Positions 54,420 to 63,079 of a DNA stretch of 64,000 nt are shown piece by piece. The translations under genes were made by a program, and so were the position numbers. The stretch lies in the NCBI GenBank assembly GCA_937889645.1, contig CALBZE010000122.1:1-64000 (forward strand). The letters are read 5' to 3'. Every line of letters starts with the position of its first letter. Positions within the stretch are counted from its first letter, which is position 1. The notes beneath the pieces were generated by a model that saw only the letters and a list, made by a program, of their open reading frames with translations, was not told the origin of the DNA and did no database searches. This stretch comes from an uncultured bacterium. Its GTDB lineage: Bacteria; Gemmatimonadota; Gemmatimonadetes; Longimicrobiales; RSA9.

Positions 54420-54791
54420 TCACACGTGCTGATCGAACAGGATCGGGTTGCCGTCGGGGTCCACCACGACGAAGTGGGCCGGGCCGGCGGTCGATTCGTC
54501 GGCTTCCATCACGAACTGGACGCCCTGGTCCTTCAGGCGCCGCTGGATCTCGCGTACGTCGGTGAAGGAGGGGAGGGGCTGGGCGTCCTGGGTCCAGCCG
54601 GGATTGAAGGTGAGCATGTTCTTGTCGAACATCCCCTGGAACAAGCCGATCACCGTCGTGCCGTTCTTGAGGATGACCCAATTCTGCGACACGTCGCCGG
54701 CGAAGTATTCGAAGCCGAGCTTCTCGTAGAACGCCTTCGAGGCGTGGATGTCCTTGACGGCCAGGCTGATCGAGAAAGCGCCGAGGTCCAT
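54420..54791 (-). CDS. VOC family protein (glyoxalase/bleomycin-resistance fold)
   Basis: A 123-residue vicinal-oxygen-chelate protein: two beta-alpha-beta-beta-beta modules, FSISLAVKDIHASKAFYEKLGFE near 6 and HFVVVDPDGNPILFDQ near the C-terminus. Members bind metals and catalyse varied reactions or bind drugs; this one cannot be assigned. The ATG at 54791 follows GGGGGACCA; the longer frame upstream is Arg/Ala-rich shadow. Confidence 0.85.
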   Translation of the reverse strand: MDLGAFSISLAVKDIHASKAFYEKLGFEYFAGDVSQNWVILKNGTTVIGLFQGMFDKNMLTFNPGWTQDAQPLPSFTDVREIQRRLKDQGVQFVMEADESTAGPAHFVVVDPDGNPILFDQHV

Positions 54792-54872
54792 TGGTCCCCC
54801 ATTGGGAGTGTGATGATTGTGGATGGATCGAGAGAGCGCGCGGCCGGACGTGCGCGTCGAGGCGGCGGCAAG

Positions 54873-54902
54873 CGCGGGGCGGGCGCGCGCGCCCGCCCCG
54901 CG
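54873..54902 (-). terminator. terminator after the S10 peptidase gene
   Basis: A perfect 30-base palindrome (15 bp per arm), all G and C, 87 bases past the S10 peptidase stop. Confidence 0.6.
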
Positions 54903-54988
54903 TCCGGTCGCCATGCGGTGTAGGTTTTCTTTTCGCGTCGGTTGCCCGATGGCGTTGGTTGCCCTACCGCGTCAGGCGCCCCACCGCC

Positions 54989-56611
54989 TCAGTTGCCGCC
55001 CGCGGCGCCCGCCGAGCCGATCGAGCCCGCCGACGCGGAGAGCCGGGCCGGGATGCGCGGGTAGTCGGGGACGCCCTGGAGCGCCCAGGCGATGAAGTCG
55101 CGGATGTCCTGGTTCGCGCGCGGCAGATCCTCGCGGCGCAGGTACATCATGTGGCCGCTCTCGTAGAAGGCGAAGCGGATTCGGTCGCGCAGTTCGCCGC
55201 CGGGCTGGAGCTGCGACATCGTGTACTGCGCGCTGAAGTAGTCGGTCCCGCCGTCGTAGTAGCCGGCCTGGACCATCACCTTGAGGTACGGGTTGTCGGT
55301 CATCGCCCGGCGGAGCATCTGCCCGACGTTCGTATCGAAGCGCCCGCGCCAGGGGTTCACGGGCCCGAAGATGTTGTACTCGAGGTCCGTCTTGAAGCCG
55401 AGCGTCTCGCGCAGGTACATGTTGATCGCGGTCGTGAAGCCGCCGTTCCAGTCCGACATCGCCTGGTCGTACTGGTTGCGCTCGCCCGCGGCGTCGCTGT
55501 CGATACCGGTGTAGCGGCTGTCGAGGCGGCCGACGGTCAGGCGACGGTCGCGCAGCAGCTCCTTGCGGAAGCGGCCGAGGTCGATCCGTAGGTCGGCGGC
55601 GTCGACATAGCTCTCGGAGAGCCCGGTGTAGCGAGCGACGCGGCGGACCATCTCCTGCCGCTCGGCGCCCTGGAGGTGGTGCCCGCGGACGAGGGCGAGA
55701 AGGTAGTCGCCGATCGCGAACTTCTCCGCCTCGTCGAGCACTTCACGCAGCGGGCGCGACTGCAGGTCCGGCGGCAGCTTGCCGTGGTACCACGCGGTCG
55801 CGGTGTAGTGCGGCAGCGTCGTCGCCAGCGAGACGAGCGGGCCGGCCTGCACGCCCAGGTTCGTCATCGAGACGAGGATCACGCCGTTGAGGTACATGCG
55901 GTGCTGGCTCTGGAGGTAGTTCGCGAGCCCGGCCGCGCGCGTGGTGCCGTAGCTCTCGCCGATCAGGAACTTGGGCGAGCCCCAGCGACCGTTGCGCGTG
56001 ACCCAGAGCCGGATGAACTCGCCGACCGACTGGATGTCCTCCATCACGCCGTGGTACTTGTGCTCGTCCTCGCCCGGCATCATGCGGCTGAAGCCGGTCG
56101 CGACCGGGTCGATGTAGACGATGTCGGCGACGTCCAGGATCGAGTACGGGTTGTCCTCGACGCCGCCCGGCGGGATCACGGCGAAGCCCTCGTCGTCGTA
56201 CTTGACCAGCTTCGGGCCGGTGTAGCCCATGTGCATCCAGACGGAGGCCGAGCCGGGGCCGCCGTTGAAGGAGAAGACGACGGGACGCTTGGTGACGTCC
56301 TGCACGCCCTCCTTCACGTAGGCGACGTAGAACATCCGGGCGCGGACCTTCCCGTCCTCGACGATCGGCAGCGTGCCGGCGGTCGCGGTGTAGCGGACGG
56401 TCTGGCCGTTGAAGGTGCCCGTGTGGCGCGTGACGACGGCGGTGTCCGGCGGCACCGCGAGCGCGACCTCGCCCGCCGCGGCCGACGACTCGGCCGGGCG
56501 CCCGGCCGGACGCTGCTGCGCGAGTGCGCCGTCGACGAGGGCGAGGGACAGGCCCAAGGGGAGCAGGGCCAGCGACGTGGAGCGGGTCAACTTCGATCGG
56601 GACATGGCCAT
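54989..56611 (-). CDS. S10 family serine carboxypeptidase-like protein
   Basis: A 540-residue secreted alpha/beta-hydrolase peptidase. Signal peptide (SLALLPLGLSLALVDGALAQ), then the S10 landmarks VVFSFNGGPGSASVWMHMG near 110, nucleophile FLIGESYGTTRAAGLA near 210, catalytic Asp in GYYDGGTDYFSA near 445 and His in YESGHMMYL near 483. It removes C-terminal residues from peptides in the periplasm. Bacterial S10 proteins of this type are common in SusC/D-bearing heterotrophs. Confidence 0.9.
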   Translation of the reverse strand: MAMSRSKLTRSTSLALLPLGLSLALVDGALAQQRPAGRPAESSAAAGEVALAVPPDTAVVTRHTGTFNGQTVRYTATAGTLPIVEDGKVRARMFYVAYVKEGVQDVTKRPVVFSFNGGPGSASVWMHMGYTGPKLVKYDDEGFAVIPPGGVEDNPYSILDVADIVYIDPVATGFSRMMPGEDEHKYHGVMEDIQSVGEFIRLWVTRNGRWGSPKFLIGESYGTTRAAGLANYLQSQHRMYLNGVILVSMTNLGVQAGPLVSLATTLPHYTATAWYHGKLPPDLQSRPLREVLDEAEKFAIGDYLLALVRGHHLQGAERQEMVRRVARYTGLSESYVDAADLRIDLGRFRKELLRDRRLTVGRLDSRYTGIDSDAAGERNQYDQAMSDWNGGFTTAINMYLRETLGFKTDLEYNIFGPVNPWRGRFDTNVGQMLRRAMTDNPYLKVMVQAGYYDGGTDYFSAQYTMSQLQPGGELRDRIRFAFYESGHMMYLRREDLPRANQDIRDFIAWALQGVPDYPRIPARLSASAGSIGSAGAAGGN

Positions 56612-56875
56612 GTCTCGGAAACGAGGGAACGGATGTGGAACGGCCGGCGCGGGTGCGCGCAACGTCGACCGGCCGTTTACGGGATCTCGTAGAACATAAG
56701 GGCGGCGGCGCGCGCCCGACAGGGCAATCGCCGCGTCGCCGAACGTTCCCGCCTGAGGACGCGGCCTGCGCCCGCGCCACCCGACGCGGCCCGGGCACTC
56801 CCACCGGCCGCCCGCCGGGTACGGTAGTTGCCTCCCAACCCGCCGTCGCGACCCACGAAACGGAACGCGGGTGCC

Positions 56876-57037
56876 ATGGATCGTCACGTCGCCATTCTCC
56901 TCGTCCTGCTGGGCTCGATCGCCGCCGCGGGGTGCGAACTCGTCGAGGGGATCTTCAAGGTCGGGGTCTGGGCGGGGGTCATCGTCGTCCTGCTCGTCGT
57001 CTTCGTGATCTGGCTGATCGCGCGCATGTTCCGCTGA
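56876..57037 (+). CDS. small membrane lipoprotein
   Basis: A 53-residue peptide: signal-like helix with AAAGC (Cys20), a short amphipathic stretch, then a second helix VGVWAGVIVVLLVVFVIWLIARMFR. It may be a two-helix inner-membrane protein of phage-holin or DUF-like type. No function can be assigned. Divergent from the S10 gene and followed by a perfect terminator hairpin, which supports it being a real short transcript. Confidence 0.6.
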   Translation: MDRHVAILLVLLGSIAAAGCELVEGIFKVGVWAGVIVVLLVVFVIWLIARMFR

Positions 57038-57074
57038 GCGCGCCAGCCGGCCGGGGGCAGGCTGCGGCCGGATC

Positions 57075-57106
57075 GCGCGCGGCCGGCACGCGTGCCGGCC
57101 GCGCGC
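57075..57106 (+). terminator. terminator after the small membrane gene
   Basis: A perfect 32-base palindrome (16 bp per arm) centred on CACGCGTG, 38 bases after the stop at 57037. Confidence 0.65.
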
Positions 57107-57226
57107 CGCCCCCATACGTTCCACCCGGCAACGGGATCGGGGCGACGCGCGTCAGGGTAGTACATGTCCGACTCCCCGGCAGAACCGGGCGCCGTCTCGC
57201 GCGTTCCGAAATCCAAGGAGCCAAAC

Positions 57227-57937
57227 ATGCGCCTCACCCTGACGCCGTTCGGGGCCACCGCGGTCGCCGCGCTCGCGGCCACGACCCTCGTCGCCTGCGG
57301 CCCCAAGCACCGACTCCACGAATACGACTTCCGCGGGCGCTCCGTCGCCGTGGCCACGATCGCACCGCCGCGCCCCGAGGTCGTGACGGACGCCGACCTG
57401 GACATCGACCCGGAGAACCCGCTCGGCTCGCTCGTCCGCGTGGGGAGCGAGCTGGTCCGCGAGGCCGAGGCGCGGCGGCTCCAGGCGCGGATGGACAGCG
57501 CGGCCGCCGCCGTCGACGTGAGCGGGCGCATGGGCCGTCGCATCCTCGAGAGCGCCGCGCGCCACCTCCGCGCCGAGCCCGTCGACGACGGCCGCGCGGC
57601 AGACTACGAGCTCGAGGTCCGCGTCCGGCGCTACGGGATCGTGGCCGCGTCGTGGACCTCCGGCGCCTACTTCGACTTCGACGGCGATGTCCTCCTCCTG
57701 GACGGCGAGACCGGGCGCATCATCTGGGAGACCCGCGTACGGGCGCGCGACCCGGTGCGCTCGTCGTTGTTCGGCACCGACGAGCGCGCCATCGACAACG
57801 TCATCACCGCCGTCGCCCTCGCCGAGCTGTCGGCGCGCGAGGTCCAGCGCGCCTTCGAGTCGCTCGCCGACTACGCCGCCGACGCGGTGCTCCGCAAGTT
57901 CACCGAGGACCTGGACGAAGCGCGGCGACGCCGCTGA
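57227..57937 (+). CDS. lipoprotein of unknown function
   Basis: A 236-residue lipoprotein (lipobox LVAC, Cys near 25). The mature protein alternates strands and helices; DYELEVRVRRYGIVAASW, then LLDGETGRIIWETRVRA are its most regular segments and recall periplasmic lipoproteins of the CsgG/LptE-like size class. No catalytic motif is seen. AAGGAG sits 6 bases before the ATG. Its stop codon lies inside the first unit of a 17-bp tandem repeat. Confidence 0.65.
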   Translation: MRLTLTPFGATAVAALAATTLVACGPKHRLHEYDFRGRSVAVATIAPPRPEVVTDADLDIDPENPLGSLVRVGSELVREAEARRLQARMDSAAAAVDVSGRMGRRILESAARHLRAEPVDDGRAADYELEVRVRRYGIVAASWTSGAYFDFDGDVLLLDGETGRIIWETRVRARDPVRSSLFGTDERAIDNVITAVALAELSAREVQRAFESLADYAADAVLRKFTEDLDEARRRR

Positions 57938-58011
57938 GCCGGCGGAGGCGCCTGGCCGGCCCCGTCGCCGAGCCGGCGCCGTCGCTGAACCGGCGACGCC
58001 GCTGAGCCGAC
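57930..58011. repeat. five degenerate 17-bp tandem repeats
   Basis: Units related to GCCGCTGAGCCGGC begin at 57930, 57947, 57964, 57981 and 57998, an exact 17-base period. The first unit carries the TGA stop of the preceding lipoprotein gene, so loss or gain of a unit would not change that protein but slippage in the first would. Confidence 0.65.
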
Positions 58012-58188
58012 ACCGGGCGCGGTGGGCGCCCGGGAACAGGCCGCGCGGCGTCGCACCGATTGTCCCACCCCACCCGATCCGCTCCTTCGGCCGCTGGCGG
58101 GCCCGGCCCTCCGATTGCAGTCGGAGCCGGCCGGCGCCCGCGCGCGTCGCGGGCGTCACGCCATCACGCCACGGAAGGAGGTACGGAA

Positions 58189-58794
58189 GTGAGGATCCCA
58201 CCGAGCGGCTCGCGCCGCGGCGCGGCTCCCCCGAAGGTCATCCTCGCGGCGATCCTCGCCTGCGCGTTCGTCGCGTGCCGACGGGAGGCGCCGCCGGAGG
58301 AGACGGCCGCAACGGCCGAACGACCGACCGGCGCGGCGGACCGCGAGGACACGGCGCGCGTGCCGCCGGCCGCCGAGACGACGGAAGAGCCCTCGGCGAT
58401 GCTGATCGGCGACTCGCTGCGCGTCGAGCTCCACGCGCCCGGCGCCGTCGCCGCCGGCACCGACGTCCCGATCGAGGTGAGCATCACGAACATCTCCTCC
58501 GACCCCGTCGAGCTGCAGCTCTTCGGGCGCGACGTCGCCTTCGACATCGAGGTCCACGACAACGCGGGCACCCGGGTGTGGCGGCGGCTGGAAGGGCGGA
58601 CGGTCCCGCGCGAGCTGCAGGTGCGCGTCCTCGCGCCGGGCGAGACGCTGACGCTGCGCGATGACTGGCCCCAGCGGACCAACGACGGATCGCCCGTCGC
58701 CGAGGGATCGTACCTCGTCGACGCCTTCGTCCCCAGTCCGCAAGCGGAGCCGATCCGGACGCGCTCGCGGATGATTCGGATCGCGGAGCGGTGA
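58189..58794 (+). CDS. BsuPI-like proteinase-inhibitor domain lipoprotein (1)
   Basis: A 201-residue lipoprotein. AAGGAGG stands 7 bases before a GTG start. The signal ends in FVAC (Cys near 25); a Glu/Thr/Ala-rich linker follows. The C-terminal beta-sandwich (about 80-200) has the BsuPI pattern: PIEVSITNISSDPVELQL, FDIEVHDNAGTRVWRRLEG, LAPGETLTLRDDW and EGSYLVDAF. BsuPI was described as an intracellular proteinase inhibitor in Bacillus; here the protein is exported. Its downstream neighbour is a serine protease and its paralogue follows that, suggesting inhibitor-protease pairing. Confidence 0.75.
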   Translation: MRIPPSGSRRGAAPPKVILAAILACAFVACRREAPPEETAATAERPTGAADREDTARVPPAAETTEEPSAMLIGDSLRVELHAPGAVAAGTDVPIEVSITNISSDPVELQLFGRDVAFDIEVHDNAGTRVWRRLEGRTVPRELQVRVLAPGETLTLRDDWPQRTNDGSPVAEGSYLVDAFVPSPQAEPIRTRSRMIRIAER

Positions 58795-59183
58795 GGTCGG
58801 GCCTGGCTGGAGGCGGCGACTCGCACCCGCCCCGCTCGACCACGTTCCCGCCCCTGATCCAGGTCGGCGCCCCGCGCGCGCACTGGACCGTCCGATAGCT
58901 TCCGGGGACAGACGTTCCATATTAATATGCCCGCCCCACCTGATGCCGGGTGCCACGGAAGCTTCCCACGAAAACCGAATCGAGCGAGAGAGAACGGCCG
59001 GGCTGCCGACACGGGGGTCGGCGGAACCGGTCGCGGGTCCGCTTGCCGGGCCTGATCGGCGAGAGCGGAGTGCGTCGCGCGACACGACCGCCGGTGCGTG
59101 AGTGCGCCCGGGCGTCGCGCGAGGACGCCGGGGCCCGGCCGGACCGCGGACGTCACACCATCACTCCACAGGAGGAGGTGCGC
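58795..59183. other. intergenic region upstream of the S1 protease
   Basis: 389 bases without a gene. An AT-only palindrome, CATATTAATATG (58918-58929), stands out in this GC-rich DNA and may include the -10 element of the protease promoter (TATTAAT). The ribosome binding site GGAGGAGG is at 59171-59178. Confidence 0.45.
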
Positions 59184-60425
59184 ATGCGTCGATTCACCCC
59201 TGGGTTCAGCCTGCTGCTGGTGGGCACGATCGTACTGGCGGCGTGCGACGACGCGGGGGAGCCTACGTCGCCGCAGGCCACCGGCAACGGCTTGCCGATC
59301 ACCGCGTCGAGCGAATCGTTGCTGGACGTGGTGGCCCGAGCGGTCCCGGAGTTCGGTGGGCTGTTCATCGACGAGGACGGGGTGCCGACGGTGTATCTGA
59401 CGGACGAGGGGAAGCGCGGCGCGGTGCAGAAGGAGCTGGGCCAGTTCCTGGCGGAACGGGGGTTCGCTCCGTCGGAGATCCGGGTGCGGAAGGCGAAGTT
59501 CGCGTACGCGGATCTGAACGACTGGTTCCGTGACGCCTCGCCGGAAGTGTTGGAGATGCCGGGCGTGGTGTTCGTCGACCTGGACGAGGCGAACAACCGC
59601 CTGCTGGTCGGGGTCGAGGGCCCGGGTGCGATGAGGGAAGTGCGCCGGATCGCGGCCCGGATGGGGATCCCGGCGGACGCAATGGAGGTGCGGGAGACGT
59701 CGCCGATCCAGTTCGCGGCGACGCTGCGCGACCGGGTGCGCCCGGTGCAGGGCGGGCTGCAGATCCATTTCAGCAGCTACCTGTGCACGCTGGGCTTCAA
59801 CGCGATCCGGAGCGGGCAGGCGTCGTTCATCACGAACTCGCACTGCACGAGCGTGCAGGGCGGCACGGAGAGCACGCAGTACTACCAGCCGCTGTCGAGC
59901 GTGGACGGCACGGTGATCGCGACGGAGGTGGCCGATCCGACCTACTGGACGGGCGGCTCGTGCCCGGCGGGTCGTCGGTGCCGCTACAGCGATTCGGCAC
60001 GTGCGGCCTACTCGAGCGGCGTGAGCTACGCGCTGGGCTCGATCGCGCGGACGTCGTCCCGGGGGCGCTGGTCCGGCTCGCTGACCATCACCGGCTCTTT
60101 CTCGATCACGAGCAAGCGTAACCCGGTGGCGGGCGAGACGGCGAACAAGATCGGCCGGACGACGGGGTGGACCTACGGCCCGATCACGAACACGTGCGTG
60201 AACGTGAACGTCTCCGGGTCGAACATCACGCTGCTGTGCCAGTCGCTGGTCCAGGCCGGCGTGGGCGGCGGCGACAGCGGCTCGCCGGTCATCGGCTGGT
60301 CCGGGAGCGGGAGCTCGGTCACGCTCTTCGGGATCCTGTGGGGCGGCAGCAGCACGGGCGACCTGTTCGTGTTCAGCCCGATCTCGCAAGTCGAGCAGGA
60401 GCTGGGTTCTCTGACGGTGTGGTGA
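59184..60425 (+). CDS. streptogrisin-like S1 protease lipoprotein
   Basis: A 413-residue secreted serine protease with lipobox VLAAC (Cys near 21). A pro-region (about 40-185) closes with RVRPVQGGLQI, the same junction as in the paralogue at 52007. Protease core: His in FITNSHCTS, Asp in the YSDSARAAY segment, Ser in GGGDSGSPVIGW; paired cysteines (CTLGF/SHC, CPAGRRC, CVNVN/LLC) suggest disulphides. The downstream inhibitor-like gene starts inside the stop codon (TGATG), so the two are coupled. Confidence 0.87.
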   Translation: MRRFTPGFSLLLVGTIVLAACDDAGEPTSPQATGNGLPITASSESLLDVVARAVPEFGGLFIDEDGVPTVYLTDEGKRGAVQKELGQFLAERGFAPSEIRVRKAKFAYADLNDWFRDASPEVLEMPGVVFVDLDEANNRLLVGVEGPGAMREVRRIAARMGIPADAMEVRETSPIQFAATLRDRVRPVQGGLQIHFSSYLCTLGFNAIRSGQASFITNSHCTSVQGGTESTQYYQPLSSVDGTVIATEVADPTYWTGGSCPAGRRCRYSDSARAAYSSGVSYALGSIARTSSRGRWSGSLTITGSFSITSKRNPVAGETANKIGRTTGWTYGPITNTCVNVNVSGSNITLLCQSLVQAGVGGGDSGSPVIGWSGSGSSVTLFGILWGGSSTGDLFVFSPISQVEQELGSLTVW

Positions 60426-61045
60426 TGCGGGACGCACCCGTGCGGCGCCGGGCACATGCCCGGCGCCGTTGCATCCCGGCGCGGGCGGCTGGCCTGGCGC
60501 TTACGCTCGCACTCGCCGCCTCCGCCTGCCGGCCGGAGCCGCAGCGGGAGCCGGCCGGCGCGCAGGCGGACGGTGTGGCCTCCGAGGTGCACCGCGCCGA
60601 TGCGGCCGCGGAGCTCCCGGGCGCCGCCGGGCCCGAGGAGGGCGCCATGGTCCCGATCGACGATTCTCTCCGCTTCTCGCTCCACGCGCCGGCTCGCGCC
60701 GCGCCCGGCGCGGCCGTGCCGATCGAGCTGCGCCTCACGAACGTCGCCTCCGATTCGATCACGCTCTACCTGGTCGGGCGGGAGATCACCTTCGACATCG
60801 AAGTACGCGACGCCAGTGATGCTCTAATCTGGCGGCGGCTCGAGGGCCAGGCCGTCCCGCAGATCCTCCAGGTCCGATTCCTCGCCCCCGGCGAGACGCT
60901 GACGCTGCGCGACATGTGGCCGCAGCGGACGAACGACGGCCGGCCGGTTCCCGCGGGGACGTACTTCCTGCAGGGCGTCCTCCTGACCGAAGAGCGGGAG
61001 CCGCTTCGAACCGGAACCAGCAGGTTGGTAATCGGGACTCCCTGA
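60425..61045 (+). CDS. BsuPI-like proteinase-inhibitor domain lipoprotein (2)
   Basis: A 206-residue paralogue of the protein at 58189. A basic N-terminus (RRRAHARRRCIPARAAG) leads into the signal LALTLALAASAC (Cys near 35); linker; then the BsuPI-type sandwich with PIELRLTNVASDSITLYL, FDIEVRDASDALIWRRLEG, LAPGETLTLRDMWPQRTNDG. The ATG overlaps the protease stop by one base; a GTG at 60440 is an alternative. The shared WPQRTNDG and RRLEG segments show the two inhibitors arose by duplication around the protease. Confidence 0.75.
   Translation: MRDAPVRRRAHARRRCIPARAAGLALTLALAASACRPEPQREPAGAQADGVASEVHRADAAAELPGAAGPEEGAMVPIDDSLRFSLHAPARAAPGAAVPIELRLTNVASDSITLYLVGREITFDIEVRDASDALIWRRLEGQAVPQILQVRFLAPGETLTLRDMWPQRTNDGRPVPAGTYFLQGVLLTEEREPLRTGTSRLVIGTP
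60443..60468 (+). promoter_or_regulatory. hairpin at the protease-inhibitor junction
   Basis: A perfect 12-bp stem (60443-60454 with 60457-60468) with a 2-base gap (in practice a small loop), followed by TTGC, starts 18 bases after the protease stop but lies within the first codons of the downstream inhibitor-like gene. It may be an attenuator or partial terminator that keeps inhibitor below protease output. Confidence 0.5.
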
Positions 61046-61175
61046 GCACCGATCGCCGCCTTCGGCGGCCGGGCTCGCCCGCGCGCCGGGACCATCCGGA
61101 CCGCCCGCACGGACCGCCCGCACGGCACGGTCCCACAGTCCACGGCGCTGGCGCGGGCGGGCGCCGTTCGCCGTC

Positions 61176-62774
61176 CTATCCCTCCCGCTCGAACACCTTC
61201 TCCCCGCGGATCCACGTCTCCGCGACGCGCGTCTCGGCGATCGCCTCGGGCGGGAGCGCGAAGAGGTCCCGGTCGAGGACGACGAAGCTGGCCTCGTACC
61301 CCGGCGCGATCCGGCCGAGCTTCCCCTCGTACGGGACGAGCGCGGCGGCGCGGGCGGTGTAGAGGAGCACCGCCTGCGGGACCGTGATCGCCTGCGCGGC
61401 GACGATGTCCGCGCCGTTGTACGCCCGGCGCGTGACCGCCGCCTGGATCGAGACGAAGACGTCGTCGGGGTCCGACCAGGTCGTGCACGGCGCGTCGGAG
61501 GTCAGCGCGAAGTACGGGAACGCGGCGGCCGCGTCCTTCACGGCATAGGCGCGCCGATACTGCGCGTCGGTGAGGTTCCCGGCGTACGCCTCGTGCTCGG
61601 CGAAGAAGAAGATGATCTGCATCGTCGCGCCGAAGCGCATCTTCGTCTCGCGAACGCGGTGCAGCTGCTCGGGCGTGAGGAGCGTGACGTGCTCGAGGCG
61701 GACCGACGGGACGTCGGGCCCCAGCCACGGCTCCTTGTCCGCGAAGAAGTCGAGGACGCGCTCGATCGCGCGGTCGCCCATGGTGTGCGCCGCGAGCTGG
61801 ACGCGATTACGCACCGCCCACCGGTAGGCGGCCTCGAGCGCGTCGTCGGTGATCGTCGGGTACCCGTACTCCTCCGTCCCCCGGTACGCCTCGCCGACCC
61901 ACGCGGTGCGCGCCGAGATCGTCCCGTCGACGAAGACCTTGACGCCCGCGACCTTGATCCGCCCGGTCCGCTCTTCCTCGGTCAGGTCGGGGAGCCCGCC
62001 CTCGGGCCACATGATGTAGAGGCCGACCTGCTGCGCGAACCCCTGCCGCTCGGCGTCGGCGAAGAGGCGGTAGACGTCGACCGGCTCGCGGCGGCCCATC
62101 AGCTCGCTCACCGCGACGATCCCGCGCTCGGCGAAGTGCCGGCTCGTCCACGCCACGTCGGCGACGCGCCGCTCCCAGCTCGGCGGTGCCATGGCGAAGC
62201 GGACGACGTCGTTCGCCGCGTGCTCCTCGAGGAACCCGTTCGGCTCGCCGTCCTCGTAGCGCCCGAAGCGGCCGCCCTCGGGGTCGGGCGTCTCGCGCGT
62301 GATCCCGGCGAGCTGGAGCGCGCGCGTGTTGCAGACGCCCGAGTGGCAGTCGGAGCGCATGACGTAGACGGGCTGCGTCGTCGAGACGAGGTCGAGGTCG
62401 CGCGTCGTCGGCGTGCGGCGCTCGGCGAGCTTCGACTCGTCGTAGCCGAACCCCTCGATCCAGAGGTCGTCGCCCTTGCCGTAGTTCGGGTGGCGCTTCA
62501 GCGCCTCGATCAGCTCGGGGATGCTGTGGACGACGGGGACGGTGCACGGCACCGCGTTCCGCGTCATCGCCACGTACGTCGGGTGGGTGTGGACGTCGAC
62601 GAAGCCTGGGACGACGGTGCGCCCCTCGAGGTCCACGACCTCCGCGTCCCGCGCGCCGGCGACGTCGCCGATCCGTGTGATCTTACCGTCCCTGACAGCG
62701 AAGGCGCTCACGAACTCGTGTTCGCTGCGCCCCGTGAAGACCTTTCCGTTGATGAAGACCGTCTCCCTCGACAC
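61176..62774 (-). CDS. amidohydrolase, YtcJ-like
   Basis: A 532-residue metal-dependent hydrolase of the amidohydrolase 3/YtcJ group. TIM-barrel metal motifs: VDVHTHPTY near 64, VKVFVDGTISARTAW near 274 (metal-bridging Lys region), HTMGDRAIERVL near 327, LEHVTLL and the final Asp in LTSDAPCTTW near 415. Substrate unknown; relatives hydrolyse formamides and cyclic amides. The GTG at 62774 (VSRETVFINGKVFTG) has AAGGAG 9 bases upstream; the longer frame toward 62996 is Arg/Pro-rich shadow. Confidence 0.87.
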   Translation of the reverse strand: MSRETVFINGKVFTGRSEHEFVSAFAVRDGKITRIGDVAGARDAEVVDLEGRTVVPGFVDVHTHPTYVAMTRNAVPCTVPVVHSIPELIEALKRHPNYGKGDDLWIEGFGYDESKLAERRTPTTRDLDLVSTTQPVYVMRSDCHSGVCNTRALQLAGITRETPDPEGGRFGRYEDGEPNGFLEEHAANDVVRFAMAPPSWERRVADVAWTSRHFAERGIVAVSELMGRREPVDVYRLFADAERQGFAQQVGLYIMWPEGGLPDLTEEERTGRIKVAGVKVFVDGTISARTAWVGEAYRGTEEYGYPTITDDALEAAYRWAVRNRVQLAAHTMGDRAIERVLDFFADKEPWLGPDVPSVRLEHVTLLTPEQLHRVRETKMRFGATMQIIFFFAEHEAYAGNLTDAQYRRAYAVKDAAAAFPYFALTSDAPCTTWSDPDDVFVSIQAAVTRRAYNGADIVAAQAITVPQAVLLYTARAAALVPYEGKLGRIAPGYEASFVVLDRDLFALPPEAIAETRVAETWIRGEKVFEREG

Positions 62775-63079
62775 GACCAGCTTCTCCTTCGAGTCGGCCG
62801 CGGCCGCCCTCGACGGCGGCCGTTTGAAAGATACACCCGTCGCGGCGGAAGGTCTCGCGCGGCGGCCCGGCGGACGCGGGTCGGCGGGCGGCGCAGCGCA
62901 TCGGGCGCGCGCACGCCCGCGGCGGACCCTCCCAATACGAACGCGCGACGGCCGCCCGGAACGTTCCGGGCGGCCGTCGTTTCGGAGGCGCCGCATCCGT
63001 CGAGGCGACGTCGTCTCGCGCGCTCCGCGTCGGTCGAGGCGACGTCGTCGCCTGCGACGGCTCGCTCGCGCGGACCGCG
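62775..63079. other. intergenic region with terminator and short direct repeats
   Basis: 305 bases without a gene. A terminator palindrome occupies 62946-62979. Just beyond it a 17-base sequence GTCGAGGCGACGTCGTC occurs twice (62999 and 63033). Confidence 0.55.
62946..62979. terminator. terminator after the zincin gene
   Basis: A perfect 34-base palindrome (17 bp per arm) centred on AACGTT, 100 bases past the stop of the metalloprotease gene; followed on the plus strand by TTT. Confidence 0.7.
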
